Assembly: GCA_947496215.1 (NCBI GenBank)
Contig: CANMCF010000009.1
Coordinates: forward strand, 110,452-174,451
Reading direction: 5' to 3'
Source: an uncultured Bizionia sp.
GTDB lineage: Bacteria > Bacteroidota > Bacteroidia > Flavobacteriales > Flavobacteriaceae
Length of the DNA: 64,000 nt
The position numbers were made by a program, and so were the translations under genes. Of this stretch, positions 1 to 8,783 are shown piece after piece (within the stretch, counting starts at the first letter, position 1; each line of letters begins with the position of its first letter). Below the pieces are notes generated by a model. The model was not told where the DNA came from and did not search any database. It saw nothing but the letters and a program-made list of their open reading frames with translations.

Positions 1-63
1 TATGATTTCTGTTCGGCAATTGATTACTCTGGTGCAAAGGGGCCGGTTGTGGTTCATTTATAA
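1..63 (+). CDS. C-terminal end of an upstream gene (partial)
   Basis: Frame 1 is open from the left edge and ends with TAA at 61-63, giving only 20 residues (ending in GPVVVHL). The gene that follows starts 9 or 18 bases later on the same strand, so the two probably share a transcript. The fragment is too short to identify. Given the DUF4157 neighbour, an eCIS structural or cargo gene is possible, but that is inference only. Confidence 0.5.
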   Translation, partial: YDFCSAIDYSGAKGPVVVHL

Positions 64-80
64 AAAAAGCAGTGACGACC

Positions 81-1901
81 ATGGAATATAAGCGAAAAGA
101 TAGAAAACACGATACAGCCAATACGATACAACAAAAAAGGAAGGCAGAAAACAACACCCTCCGTCTTGAGGACAATCGTCCTGAAGCGACAATTCAACAA
201 AAACAGGTTGACAACATGAACAAACAAGACTCACAACAACCTGTTCAAAAAAAGAAAAACAACACTGGCCTACCCGATAATCTAAAGTCTGGAATCGAGA
301 GTCTTTCCGGTCACACCATGGACGATGTAAAGGTGCATTACAACTCCTCCAAGCCAGCACAACTAAGTGCACATGCCTATGCACAAGGCACCAACATACA
401 TTTGAGTTCGGGACAAGAAAGGCACTTGCCTCACGAGGCCTGGCACGTGGTGCAACAAAAGCAAGGAAGAGTAAGACCAACCATGCAAATGAATGACAAG
501 CACATAAATGATGACAACGGTTTGGAAAATGAGGCAGACATCATGGGTGCAAAGGCCTTGCAATTGAAAAGCCATGATTCGGCAACAACAAAGACAGTTT
601 CGAATTCACCCATCGTACAACGTAAAAAATGGTGGGAATTTTGGAAAAAAGAGGAAGAACCTGATCCGTATTCACATCTTTCAGAAAGTGATCAAAGACT
701 GGCAAGAATGGGAGATCGCATCAATAGAGCAGAATATGGACACAATCGCAACAAAAATGTAATAGGGGGCTCCAGTTTCAACCATGCCACTTCTGATGAT
801 ATGTACAGAAATGCACGCCTTGGGCAACAATATCATGAACGCTCTGGTCAAGCAACCGAAACACCAACAAGTAAGACCGTAGCAGAAAAAGTAGGTTTGG
901 GTAGTAGTATCGTTTCCAAAACGGGAACCATCTTGACACAAGCTGGGCAAATTGCAGGAAACGATTCTATTGGAACAGCAGGACGAATCACTGGAGCAGT
1001 TGGTGCAACCGCTGGAGTTGGAGCATCCTTGTTGGATGCTGGATTGGGAATCCATGACATTGCCACTTCAAAAGAGAAAAAGAAAGACAAGGCCATAAAA
1101 AGCATAGATGTATTGGGTGCTTTAGCAAATGCCTCCAATGCTGGAGCTAGTGGGGTTTCTCAAATCGCAGGCCTTGTAGGTTCCAGTACGGGGACAGCAG
1201 CAACACTCGCCGGAAAAATTGCCGCACCGGCAGCCATTGCCAAAGGTGGAGCCGATGTGGTTTCTGGTCTCGCAACTGGAGGGCTAGCACACTATCGAAG
1301 CAATAAACTTGCAAAAATTGAAAATGATGGATTTAGAAACGATGGCATTGCCCGCTTTGCAAAAGAAAATCAATGGACCAAGGCCAAGGCCAATTATGGA
1401 AAAGCTGCAGGTGGTGCTTTGGGAATAGCCGGTGGAGCTACCTTGCTTGCTGCAGGATTGTCAAATCCAGTTGGATGGGGACTATTGGTGGGTGCAGGTC
1501 TTGTTGGTGCAGGACTAGCTGGCTACAAGATGATAAAAAAACATCAACAAGGAAAGCAATTGGATAAATCTGAATATAAGGATCAACTGTATAAAGGAGG
1601 CATAAATGTTCCAACCGATGAAGAAATGGGTAAAGGTGGCTGGAGTGATATCTTCAAAACCAAATCTATGCGCAGACGAGATATGGTAAGAGGTCAAATA
1701 GGGATGAAATTGGCAGAAAACGAATCCAAAACCGGCTTTTATGATACGCCAGATGGAGAATTAAGCGACATCGGAGAACACCTAGGCGTGAAAAAACACA
1801 AAGGAGAAGGCATCAGCCTAATGGATGACTTGGAATCTGGAGGTAGAGAAGAAGATAAAATGAAAAGAGCAAAAGCCTATGCCAAAGGGTTAGACTATTG
1901 A
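81..1901 (+). CDS. DUF4157 (eCIS core domain) protein, putative injection-system cargo
   Basis: The protein has about 606 residues. An N-terminal disordered Q/K/N-rich part carries a DNRPEA motif near residue 30. A DUF4157 domain follows at about residues 65-140 with a zinc-protease-type HEAWH motif (H118, E119, H122). DUF4157 is the family most often encoded next to extracellular contractile injection systems. From about residue 260 to 490 there are long Gly/Ala-rich hydrophobic segments, seen in many pore-forming or membrane-inserting toxin regions. The C-terminus is charged. No signal peptide is seen, as expected for cytoplasmically loaded cargo. ATG at 81 is preferred over an in-frame GTG at 72. 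Two same-strand genes follow at 22 and 45 bp. Cargo role and any protease or pore activity are inference. Confidence 0.85.
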   Translation: MEYKRKDRKHDTANTIQQKRKAENNTLRLEDNRPEATIQQKQVDNMNKQDSQQPVQKKKNNTGLPDNLKSGIESLSGHTMDDVKVHYNSSKPAQLSAHAYAQGTNIHLSSGQERHLPHEAWHVVQQKQGRVRPTMQMNDKHINDDNGLENEADIMGAKALQLKSHDSATTKTVSNSPIVQRKKWWEFWKKEEEPDPYSHLSESDQRLARMGDRINRAEYGHNRNKNVIGGSSFNHATSDDMYRNARLGQQYHERSGQATETPTSKTVAEKVGLGSSIVSKTGTILTQAGQIAGNDSIGTAGRITGAVGATAGVGASLLDAGLGIHDIATSKEKKKDKAIKSIDVLGALANASNAGASGVSQIAGLVGSSTGTAATLAGKIAAPAAIAKGGADVVSGLATGGLAHYRSNKLAKIENDGFRNDGIARFAKENQWTKAKANYGKAAGGALGIAGGATLLAAGLSNPVGWGLLVGAGLVGAGLAGYKMIKKHQQGKQLDKSEYKDQLYKGGINVPTDEEMGKGGWSDIFKTKSMRRRDMVRGQIGMKLAENESKTGFYDTPDGELSDIGEHLGVKKHKGEGISLMDDLESGGREEDKMKRAKAYAKGLDY

Positions 1902-1923
1902 TTAATTTAAAAACAAAAAGACC

Positions 1924-2445
1924 ATGAGCATTGACCATTCAAAACAGTTGGAAGCATTTTCCGAAGCTCTGATGAAAGAAGGATTTTCTGTAAACATCAT
2001 AGAAAAATCCGAAGAAAGGCCTTACGAAACAGTATTGGTTTTCCTAACACAAGAAAATCACCCCGCAGGAGGATTACAATTGGAATTGTCCTTTATACCA
2101 AATATGGAAGAACAACTCGCAGGTCTATCATTGTTGCAATGTTTTGTTGACGTGTCCAATACATCAATTGACAACTTGGAATTGGAAAAAGCTGTAACCA
2201 CTGTCAATCAATCCATTCCATTGGTTGGTTTTGGTATTTTGGCCAAACCAACAATGTTATGCTTTAGACACACATTAATGCTTCTTCCTAAAATGGAAGA
2301 CAACATTCCACTGGTAATCCAAACGACTTGGCTCATCAGTTATCTATTAGAAGTATTCGAAGACAACTTGACACAAATCGCAGAAGAAAAAACAACTATT
2401 GCAGAAGCATTTGATGGACATCCATTTGCACATCTTCTAGTATGA
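1924..2445 (+). CDS. Small cytoplasmic protein, YbjN / secretion-chaperone-like
   Basis: This is a 173-residue acidic protein without signal peptide or membrane segment. The pattern of an N-terminal helix (SKQLEAFSEAL), a beta-rich middle, then a VNQSIPLVGFGI segment and a long C-terminal helix (LISYLLEVFEDNLTQIAEE) resembles YbjN and type III secretion chaperone-like folds. It sits between the DUF4157 gene and the Fic-like gene, only 22 bp after the former. The plausible job is a chaperone or adaptor that keeps one of the two neighbours soluble or loads it. I do not recognise a specific family with certainty; the assignment rests on size, composition and context. Confidence 0.6.
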   Translation: MSIDHSKQLEAFSEALMKEGFSVNIIEKSEERPYETVLVFLTQENHPAGGLQLELSFIPNMEEQLAGLSLLQCFVDVSNTSIDNLELEKAVTTVNQSIPLVGFGILAKPTMLCFRHTLMLLPKMEDNIPLVIQTTWLISYLLEVFEDNLTQIAEEKTTIAEAFDGHPFAHLLV

Positions 2446-2490
2446 GACATAGAGTAACAAGCATAAGTCCCATTTGAAAAAAGCCAAGAT

Positions 2491-3705
2491 ATGTTCGAAC
2501 AAAGAAAGAATACCAATGAGGATAAAAGCAAAGCCGCGGCCAATGTCATCATTCAGAGGAAAAACAATGAAAAAAGCAAAGCATCGATAACAGACAATCG
2601 TCCTGTGACACAATTGAAACGAGTACTCATCAACGGAGTCTTGACCAATGTCCCAGATGATTATGTTGTACAACCATCACAAGGCAGAAGGTTGGATGGA
2701 GCCATTGGAGAGCCTCAAACTAACCCTGAAAACAATCTGGAACGTAACAAAGAGGTAAGAAGGCTTTCCTACGAAGCTGCTCTTCTTCGACAACAACAAG
2801 CTAGAGAAAGAGGAATGCCAAGAATAAAGCAAGAAAGAGAAAGTGATGAAAGCTTCCATAATCAACTTATACTGACAGGAAATAGCAAAGCCATCTACGA
2901 TCGTATGGGGCCTTTTGAAAAATGGCGCGAACACATAGATGGAAGACATCAACAGCATGGTAGAGAAGTCTACACAAAGGCCCTACATGGTAAAGACCCG
3001 GATCCCGACTACAACAAGAACATGTTAGAAGCTGATCGATCCATAAGCAATACTTTTGGTCGTAGATTCAATGCAAGAGATTTCCATGAAGCACACAAAG
3101 CTACGTTTTCCGACCCCACCGAATTTGGAACTCACTTTAGGAAGGGGCCATTGGACATCAATTATCGTGGTTTCAAATCTCCAATTGACAAGTTACGCTT
3201 GGAACATCGTGAAGATCCACTTATAGACTCTTTCAACACCCCTAATATAGAAACCCCAAATCACACAGTAAAGCTTGCAGATCCAACCAAACACCCATCA
3301 GAAATGGTTCAAGACATCTTGAACCAGCATTATGAAAACATTGGTTTGGCAGAAAGTTCGGATGATAAATTCCAAGCCATAGCAAAAACGCACAAGAATC
3401 TTGAAAACCTACATCCATATGTGGATCACAACTCAAGGGTAAATCGACTAGTATTAAATCGATTGCTGGCAGAACAAGGAATGGCTCCCGCAATTTTGGA
3501 AAACCCATTGGATGTCCATCATTCGGATATGGAAACTTGGAGTGACTCCATCAAATCTGGACAGGAAAAATGGCTAAGTCATGTACGGAGACTAGGTGAT
3601 CAAACTGATGAATGGCAAGAATTAAACAAAAGGTCATCAATGGCTAAAAGATTTTCTCCTTCTATTTCCCATGAGGAGATTATTAATGAATTCATGAGAA
3701 AATAA
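2491..3705 (+). CDS. Putative eCIS effector with degenerate Fic motif
   Basis: This 404-residue protein begins with a segment that matches the N-terminus of the DUF4157 protein: an IIQRK element, then a DNRP element about 14 residues later, then a Q-L-K element. The middle is charged and unassigned. At residues 308-319 it reads HPYVDHNSRVNR, preceded by a helix and followed by LVLNRLLAEQGMAP. The Fic signature is HPFx(D/E)GN(G/K)RxxR followed by a leucine-rich helix and GxPP. The His, Pro, aromatic, Asn and both Arg positions are kept; the Gly residues are replaced by His and Ser. Fic enzymes usually transfer AMP or another phosphate-containing group to protein hydroxyls. A loaded, injected Fic-like effector is the best reading; activity is inferred. 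Confidence 0.65.
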   Translation: MFEQRKNTNEDKSKAAANVIIQRKNNEKSKASITDNRPVTQLKRVLINGVLTNVPDDYVVQPSQGRRLDGAIGEPQTNPENNLERNKEVRRLSYEAALLRQQQARERGMPRIKQERESDESFHNQLILTGNSKAIYDRMGPFEKWREHIDGRHQQHGREVYTKALHGKDPDPDYNKNMLEADRSISNTFGRRFNARDFHEAHKATFSDPTEFGTHFRKGPLDINYRGFKSPIDKLRLEHREDPLIDSFNTPNIETPNHTVKLADPTKHPSEMVQDILNQHYENIGLAESSDDKFQAIAKTHKNLENLHPYVDHNSRVNRLVLNRLLAEQGMAPAILENPLDVHHSDMETWSDSIKSGQEKWLSHVRRLGDQTDEWQELNKRSSMAKRFSPSISHEEIINEFMRK

Positions 3706-3838
3706 CCTAAAAAACAGAATGAATAAAAAAAAGATCTATCAACCATAAAGTCTTGCGACACTTTAATACTCAATGCTTTCACCTCAAAAGACTACAAACC
3801 CCATAGGGATTAGGACTATAAATATCTGATAAATAACA

Positions 3839-3869
3839 TTGTAGACTACATTTCGAAACCCTATTTTTG
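3839..3869 (+). promoter_or_regulatory. Bacteroidetes-type promoter for the TSUP gene
   Basis: TTG at 3839-3841, a 20-bp spacer and TATTTTTG at 3862-3869 fit the Bacteroidota -33/-7 consensus (TTG, then TAnnTTTG). The predicted transcript would start near 3874, about 20 bases before the GTG start. Confidence 0.55.
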
Positions 3870-3893
3870 AATATTGAAACCAATTAACCAACT

Positions 3894-4700
3894 GTGGAAA
3901 CATTAGAAATATTCGGGTATACTTGTGCCTTGGTCATAGGTATATCTCTAGGTTTAATAGGAGGAGGAGGCTCTATTCTTGCTGTTCCAGTATTGGCCTA
4001 TCTATTCTCCGTAAATGAAAAGGTAGCTACAGCTTATTCTTTGTTCATTGTTGGAGCCAGTGCACTTGTCGGTGGTATAAAACTTCATTTCAAGGGTTAT
4101 GTGGATTGGAGAACCGCCATTGTATTTGGCATACCTGCCATTATGGGAGTCACATTGGTTAGATATCATGTGGTACCTTCACTTCCTAATGTCCTTTTCA
4201 ATGTTGGTGATTTTGAATTTACGAGGCGCATGGCCATGTTTGGCTTGTTTGCTGCTCTTATGATACCTGCCGCATTTTCAATGCTGAGGGAACGAAAGGA
4301 AAAACCGACGGAGGGGACGGTAAAATACAACTATCCTTTGATTTTAATAGAAGGCTTGATCGTTGGAGGCGTAACGGGGTTGATAGGTGCTGGAGGTGGT
4401 TTCTTGATAATTCCAGCATTGGTGATATTGGCCAATGTAAAAATGAAAGTGGCTATTGCCACCTCACTGATAATCATCGCATTCAAATCCTTGCTTGGTT
4501 TCTTTTTAGGCGATGCCTTGACGATGCCCATAGATTGGTCCTTTTTAATGGTCTTTACCAGTCTTTCCTTCATTGGCATATTTGCTGGAAGTTATTTGAG
4601 CAATTTCATTGATGGTAAAAAACTAAAAAAAGGATTCGGTTACTTCGTTTTCGTGATGGCCATATTCATATTCTATATGGAATTCTTCATCAAACCCTAG
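3894..4700 (+). CDS. Sulfite exporter TauE/SafE (TSUP) family membrane protein
   Basis: This is a 268-residue polytopic protein of about eight membrane segments. It has the two-repeat layout of the TSUP (TauE/SafE, former DUF81) family: the first half opens with GISLGLIGGGGSILAVPVL and the second with VGGVTGLIGAGGGFLIIPAL. These G-rich loops followed by P are the family hallmark. Members move sulfite, sulfoacetate or other sulfur-containing anions across the inner membrane; the substrate here is unknown. The start is GTG at 3894, the only candidate that keeps the whole first helix. It converges with the methyltransferase with only 2 bp between stop codons. Confidence 0.85.
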   Translation: METLEIFGYTCALVIGISLGLIGGGGSILAVPVLAYLFSVNEKVATAYSLFIVGASALVGGIKLHFKGYVDWRTAIVFGIPAIMGVTLVRYHVVPSLPNVLFNVGDFEFTRRMAMFGLFAALMIPAAFSMLRERKEKPTEGTVKYNYPLILIEGLIVGGVTGLIGAGGGFLIIPALVILANVKMKVAIATSLIIIAFKSLLGFFLGDALTMPIDWSFLMVFTSLSFIGIFAGSYLSNFIDGKKLKKGFGYFVFVMAIFIFYMEFFIKP

Positions 4701-4702
4701 GC

Positions 4703-5302
4703 TTACCGTTTTTTAAGCATAAGTGTTGTCATACATCTCATTTCCTCCACGTTTGTTGTCTTTATGGGTTCCATGAATTCTAAATCATATGCATCTAAAA
4801 GTTTATTTAAAATAGGCTTGGTCAATAGAAGGCGGTCACTTCCATCTGGCAACCTATAAACTCCATTCGCTATTTTCATTATTTTTTCTTCGATCCCAAA
4901 ACTAGAGGTCATCCTGATGAACAATGTACCATTCGGTTTCAAAACACGCATCAATTCCGAAAACATCTCAAAAAAATGAGATTCATTTTTGGCAAAATGC
5001 AATACAGCATTGCAAATCACATGATGAAACATTCCTGATTCAAAAGGCAAAGCCTCTATCGAGGCTACAAGAAAATGATCCTTTCTCATGTCATAATTCT
5101 CTTTCACGTATTGTATATGGGATTCATTGTCATCCACTCCAAACACCAGATACAAATTATCATAAAACCATTTTAAGTTTCTCCCCATACCACAACCTGC
5201 ATCAAGGATGCTTTCTTTTCTCTCATAGCATCCTTTTAAAATTTGATCCAACAAGTAAATGTCAATATGTTCAATTTGTTTCCTTAAGGTTTTGATCGGC
5301 AT
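4703..5302 (-). CDS. Class I SAM-dependent methyltransferase
   Basis: This is a 199-residue cytoplasmic protein with a Methyltransf_11-type fold. Motif I reads ILDAGCGMGRNLKWF (SAM-binding GxGxG), the acidic residue of motif II is in VFGVDDNE, and motif IV is HVICNAVLHFAKNE, followed by LMRVLKPNGTLFIRM. The substrate cannot be predicted. It is divergent from cydA across a 291-bp spacer and is probably monocistronic. Confidence 0.85.
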   Translation of the reverse strand: MPIKTLRKQIEHIDIYLLDQILKGCYERKESILDAGCGMGRNLKWFYDNLYLVFGVDDNESHIQYVKENYDMRKDHFLVASIEALPFESGMFHHVICNAVLHFAKNESHFFEMFSELMRVLKPNGTLFIRMTSSFGIEEKIMKIANGVYRLPDGSDRLLLTKPILNKLLDAYDLEFMEPIKTTNVEEMRCMTTLMLKKR

Positions 5303-5370
5303 AATTTCTATGTTATGGATATTGTAGTGTGTCTTTTTTTCCCTGTGACCAAATTACAAAATCTACTTCA

Positions 5371-5393
5371 ATCACACCTTTCAGAAGTGTGAT
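5371..5393. promoter_or_regulatory. Inverted repeat in the divergent methyltransferase/cydA spacer
   Basis: ATCACAC (5371-5377) and GTGTGAT (5387-5393) form a perfect 7-bp inverted repeat with a 9-base spacer. Because the flanking genes diverge, a terminator makes little sense, so an operator or leader hairpin is more likely. A T-run (CTTTTT) follows on the + strand. Confidence 0.35.
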
Positions 5394-5558
5394 CTTTTTA
5401 GTTTCAAAACATCAATTGAAACCCTATGAAAACCCTATGTCTGGGGCTCTTTTCTTATGATAGAACAATTTTTAAGCAAGCCAACTTAAAGTGAATATAA
5501 ATTGGCTTTTATTTGTGTCTTTGTCATGAATTTCATCAGTTATTTTCTTATTATGAAT

Positions 5559-5566
5559 TAACTTTG
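5559..5566 (+). promoter_or_regulatory. Putative -7 element of cydAB
   Basis: TAACTTTG matches the Bacteroidota -7 consensus TAnnTTTG and lies 27 bases before the cydA ATG. No good -33 TTG is present at the right distance, so an activator may be needed. Confidence 0.4.
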
Positions 5567-5593
5567 CATAGTTTAATTTAAGACTGGTATAGT

Positions 5594-6895
5594 ATGGAAA
5601 ATTTAGATGCAGCAAGACTTCAAATGGCATTCACACTTATTTTCCACATTGTATTCGCCTCCATAGGTATGGTAATGCCATTTTTTATGGTCGTTTCCCA
5701 CAAGAAGTGGTTAAACACACGAAACCCAATCTATTTGACCTTGACCAAGTCATGGCAAAAAGGAGTAGCCATATTCTTTGTGACCGGAGCTGTTTCTGGT
5801 ACAGCCCTATCTTTTGAATTGGGGTTGCTATGGCCCGAATTCATGAAGCATGCTGGTCCTATAATAGGCATGCCTTTTTCCTTGGAAGGAGCTGCCTTTT
5901 TTATTGAAGCCATAGCCTTAGGCTTCTATCTCTATGGATGGAAGAACCTTCCTGAAAAATTTCATTGGTTTACCGGGCTCATTGTAGGTGTGGCAGGAGT
6001 AGCCTCTGGAATTCTTGTCGTCTCTGCCAATGGCTGGATGAATGCTCCTACTGGATTTGATTACATCAATGGGGAATTTTTGAACATAGACCCCATAAAG
6101 GCATTGCTAAACCCTGCTTGGTTTACACAAGCCTTGCATATGACTCTAGCTGCCTTTACTGCTACTGGATTCGCGGTTGCAGGTATACATGCCTTCCAAG
6201 TCTATAGAAAAAGACAGACAGAACTACATAAAAAGGCTTTTAAGATCGCCATAACATTCGGAGCAATAGCTGCTCTTCTACAACCTTTGAGTGGTGATTT
6301 GTCTGCCAAAGACATAGCAAAACGTCAACCTGTAAAGTTAGCTGCAATGGAAGCTCATTATGAAACCCAGAATGGCGCCCCTTTGTACATAGGAGGAATA
6401 ATAGATGAAGACACACAGGAAGTGAGTTATAAAATTGAAATTCCGAACGCTTTGTCTTTTTTGGCATTCGGGGATTTCGATGCGGAAGTCAAAGGGCTTA
6501 ATGACTTTCCTGAAGATGAACGACCAAATGTAGCCATCGTGCATTATGCTTTTCAAATAATGGTAGGTCTTGGTTCCTTGCTCTTGGTTGCAGGTATTTT
6601 CTTCTTCATCAGTTTGAAAAAGAAGAAATGGAAAAGAAATTCACGTTATTGGTTGTTGTTCACCTTATTGGCTCCAATGGGCTTTATTGCACTGGAAGCT
6701 GGATGGATAGTTACAGAAGTTGGTAGGCAACCTTGGATCATTCATAAGATAATGAAGACAAAGGACGCCGTGACTCCAATGCCAGGAATGGTATATAGCT
6801 TCTATATGTATGTCATCATATATTCGATACTTACCATTGCTGTAACATGGCTTATGATTAGACAAATAAAAGCACTAAACAACTCAAAAAACTAA
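5594..6895 (+). CDS. cydA: Cytochrome bd ubiquinol oxidase subunit I
   Basis: This subunit of the inner-membrane quinol oxidase carries the haems and the quinol site, and reduces O2 to water at high affinity. The protein has 433 residues and about nine membrane helices. H18 in the first helix fits the conserved haem ligand. The GRQPW motif near residue 380 and the LSFELGLLWPEFM segment are typical of CydA. The length is that of the short Q-loop form. cydB follows after 3 bp, so the two subunits are co-transcribed. The gene contributes to microaerobic respiration and oxidative or nitrosative stress tolerance in relatives. Confidence 0.95.
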   Translation: MENLDAARLQMAFTLIFHIVFASIGMVMPFFMVVSHKKWLNTRNPIYLTLTKSWQKGVAIFFVTGAVSGTALSFELGLLWPEFMKHAGPIIGMPFSLEGAAFFIEAIALGFYLYGWKNLPEKFHWFTGLIVGVAGVASGILVVSANGWMNAPTGFDYINGEFLNIDPIKALLNPAWFTQALHMTLAAFTATGFAVAGIHAFQVYRKRQTELHKKAFKIAITFGAIAALLQPLSGDLSAKDIAKRQPVKLAAMEAHYETQNGAPLYIGGIIDEDTQEVSYKIEIPNALSFLAFGDFDAEVKGLNDFPEDERPNVAIVHYAFQIMVGLGSLLLVAGIFFFISLKKKKWKRNSRYWLLFTLLAPMGFIALEAGWIVTEVGRQPWIIHKIMKTKDAVTPMPGMVYSFYMYVIIYSILTIAVTWLMIRQIKALNNSKN

Positions 6896-6898
6896 ACT

Positions 6899-7918
6899 AT
6901 GTTATACGTTGTTCTATTTTTCCTTGCAATTTCATTGTTGTTGTATGTAGTATTGGCTGGTGCTGACTTTGGATCTGGAATCGTCGAATTGTTTTCCTCC
7001 AAAAAAAATCAAGAAAAGACAAAAAAAACGGTTTATCGCGTAATGGGTCCTATTTGGGAGGCCAACCACATATGGATCATCATCATCATTGTCATTCTTT
7101 GGGTGGCTTTCCCAAAGTTCTACAACATTCTAACCATCTACCTACACGTCCCTTTAACTTTGACCTTGTTGGGAATTACATTGCGAGGAGTTGCTTTCGT
7201 ATTTAGACATTATGATGCCTACATAGACAAATCCCAAATCTTGTATGATTGGATGTTCAGGTTTTCAAGTTTGCTTACACCCATTTTTCTAGGTATGACT
7301 TTTGGAGCCATGATCTCTGGGGAAATAATTATAACGGAGGATTATGATGCTTATGGTTTCAAGGAGTTGTTCATTGATCCATGGCTAAATCTATTCTCCA
7401 TATTGGTAGGTTTGTTTTTTGCTGGACTTTGTGCTTTCTTAGCCTCCATTCTACTGATTGGGGAAGCTGAAGCCGATAAGACTAACATCTATTTGAAGAA
7501 GTCCAAAATAGCAACCGTGGTCATTGTCTTTTTGGGTTTGGCGCTATTATGTTACGGCTACCTAGACAACACGACATTCGTATCAAATTTCATTGACAAT
7601 CCATATTCCATTTGCTTGGTTACCCTTTCTGCTCTTTTGATCTACCCTCTATTATACAGTATAAAGAAAGCATATGTGATACTAAGCCGTACATTCGCAG
7701 GCTTACAAGTCTTTTTTGTTTTGTCTGCCGCTATTTGTGCACATTATCCCAACCTAATCATAACCAAAAACACACTGGTAAGCTTAATGGATGGGATGGC
7801 GTCCGAAAGTACCATTACCGTTCTTGGACTTTCATTGATAGTTGGAGGTGTTTTGATAATCCCTGGCTTGTTTCATCTTTTAAAATCATTTAAGATGATT
7901 AAAATTCTAGAACGTTAG
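6899..7918 (+). CDS. cydB: Cytochrome bd ubiquinol oxidase subunit II
   Basis: The protein has 339 residues and is highly hydrophobic, with an N-terminus YVVLAGADFGSGIVELF and a GPIWEANHIWIIIIIVILW segment, both diagnostic for CydB. It pairs with CydA to form the bd oxidase heterodimer. It begins 3 bp after the cydA stop codon. No cydX-like small gene or cydCD transporter gene follows within the window. Confidence 0.95.
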   Translation: MLYVVLFFLAISLLLYVVLAGADFGSGIVELFSSKKNQEKTKKTVYRVMGPIWEANHIWIIIIIVILWVAFPKFYNILTIYLHVPLTLTLLGITLRGVAFVFRHYDAYIDKSQILYDWMFRFSSLLTPIFLGMTFGAMISGEIIITEDYDAYGFKELFIDPWLNLFSILVGLFFAGLCAFLASILLIGEAEADKTNIYLKKSKIATVVIVFLGLALLCYGYLDNTTFVSNFIDNPYSICLVTLSALLIYPLLYSIKKAYVILSRTFAGLQVFFVLSAAICAHYPNLIITKNTLVSLMDGMASESTITVLGLSLIVGGVLIIPGLFHLLKSFKMIKILER

Positions 7919-8783
7919 TTAATCATTGTTTAGCTTTTACAAACACCACAAAAAATAAAACCATACCGAATTCCTACTATATAAAAACAATATTCCATCT
8001 GGCTGATTTCTTTTCAGATTTATTGCCGATAATTGTTTTTTTCATTGTCGTCATCAGCATTTTATGATACTAAATTATCCTGAATCAATACTATATTATT
8101 TAACCATAACTCACTACGAACAAAGGCCTTAACGCATTTTTACAATTACAAATAAAAATAGCTTCGATATTCTGTTTTTATTTCAAAATAAAGAAAGAAA
8201 AAGCCTACAAAATATACACCTTTCATCTATTAGCATTTAATTTTTCAATGATTAAAAAACATTCAGCCAATTAAGAACCTTTGCTCACATTTAAAAAAAT
8301 AAAAAAAAGCAACTCAATGTTTTAAAGCATTTAGGAAGATATTTTTATTTAAAAACACATCTTTAGACGCATTCAAAATGTAGCCTTTTACTCACGAATG
8401 ATTTTCTCCTATTAAAAGATTAAAAATCAACTTTTATGGAATTGCAAATGATATCGAAAGCAAAAAGATCATTTCAGCAAGAAATTTCTCTCTTCTAAAG
8501 CTAATCAATCAAAACCCTATTAAACTGGTATACTATACAGAAGACACAACTTACAAGCAATGGAAATAGTGAAGAAAAAAGTATCCTAAAATCAATATTC
8601 CTCTCCTAATCAGATCAAGTTTGTCAAATCCGATCCTATAGACCAAATGCATTTTTCATGTATTTAATCGAAAACCCAAATGCAAAATTATCATATCTCC
8701 AATATTTTAATAGTTTTGTTAATGATTTGACAATAAAAGTTGCTCTCAACCAAAATATACAACCCCTTACAAAGAATTTAATT
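7919..8783. other. Long A+T-rich intergenic region
   Basis: These 865 bases between cydB and the M43 protease contain no credible ORF or RNA gene and no clear terminator hairpin after cydB. A TAGTTTTG at 8711-8718 matches the -7 consensus and could drive the protease, although no TTG lies at the expected distance upstream. Confidence 0.6.

Noticed and set aside
8658..8783. N-terminal extension of the M43 protease
   Set aside because: The extra 42 residues hide the signal peptide that starts at ATG 8784.
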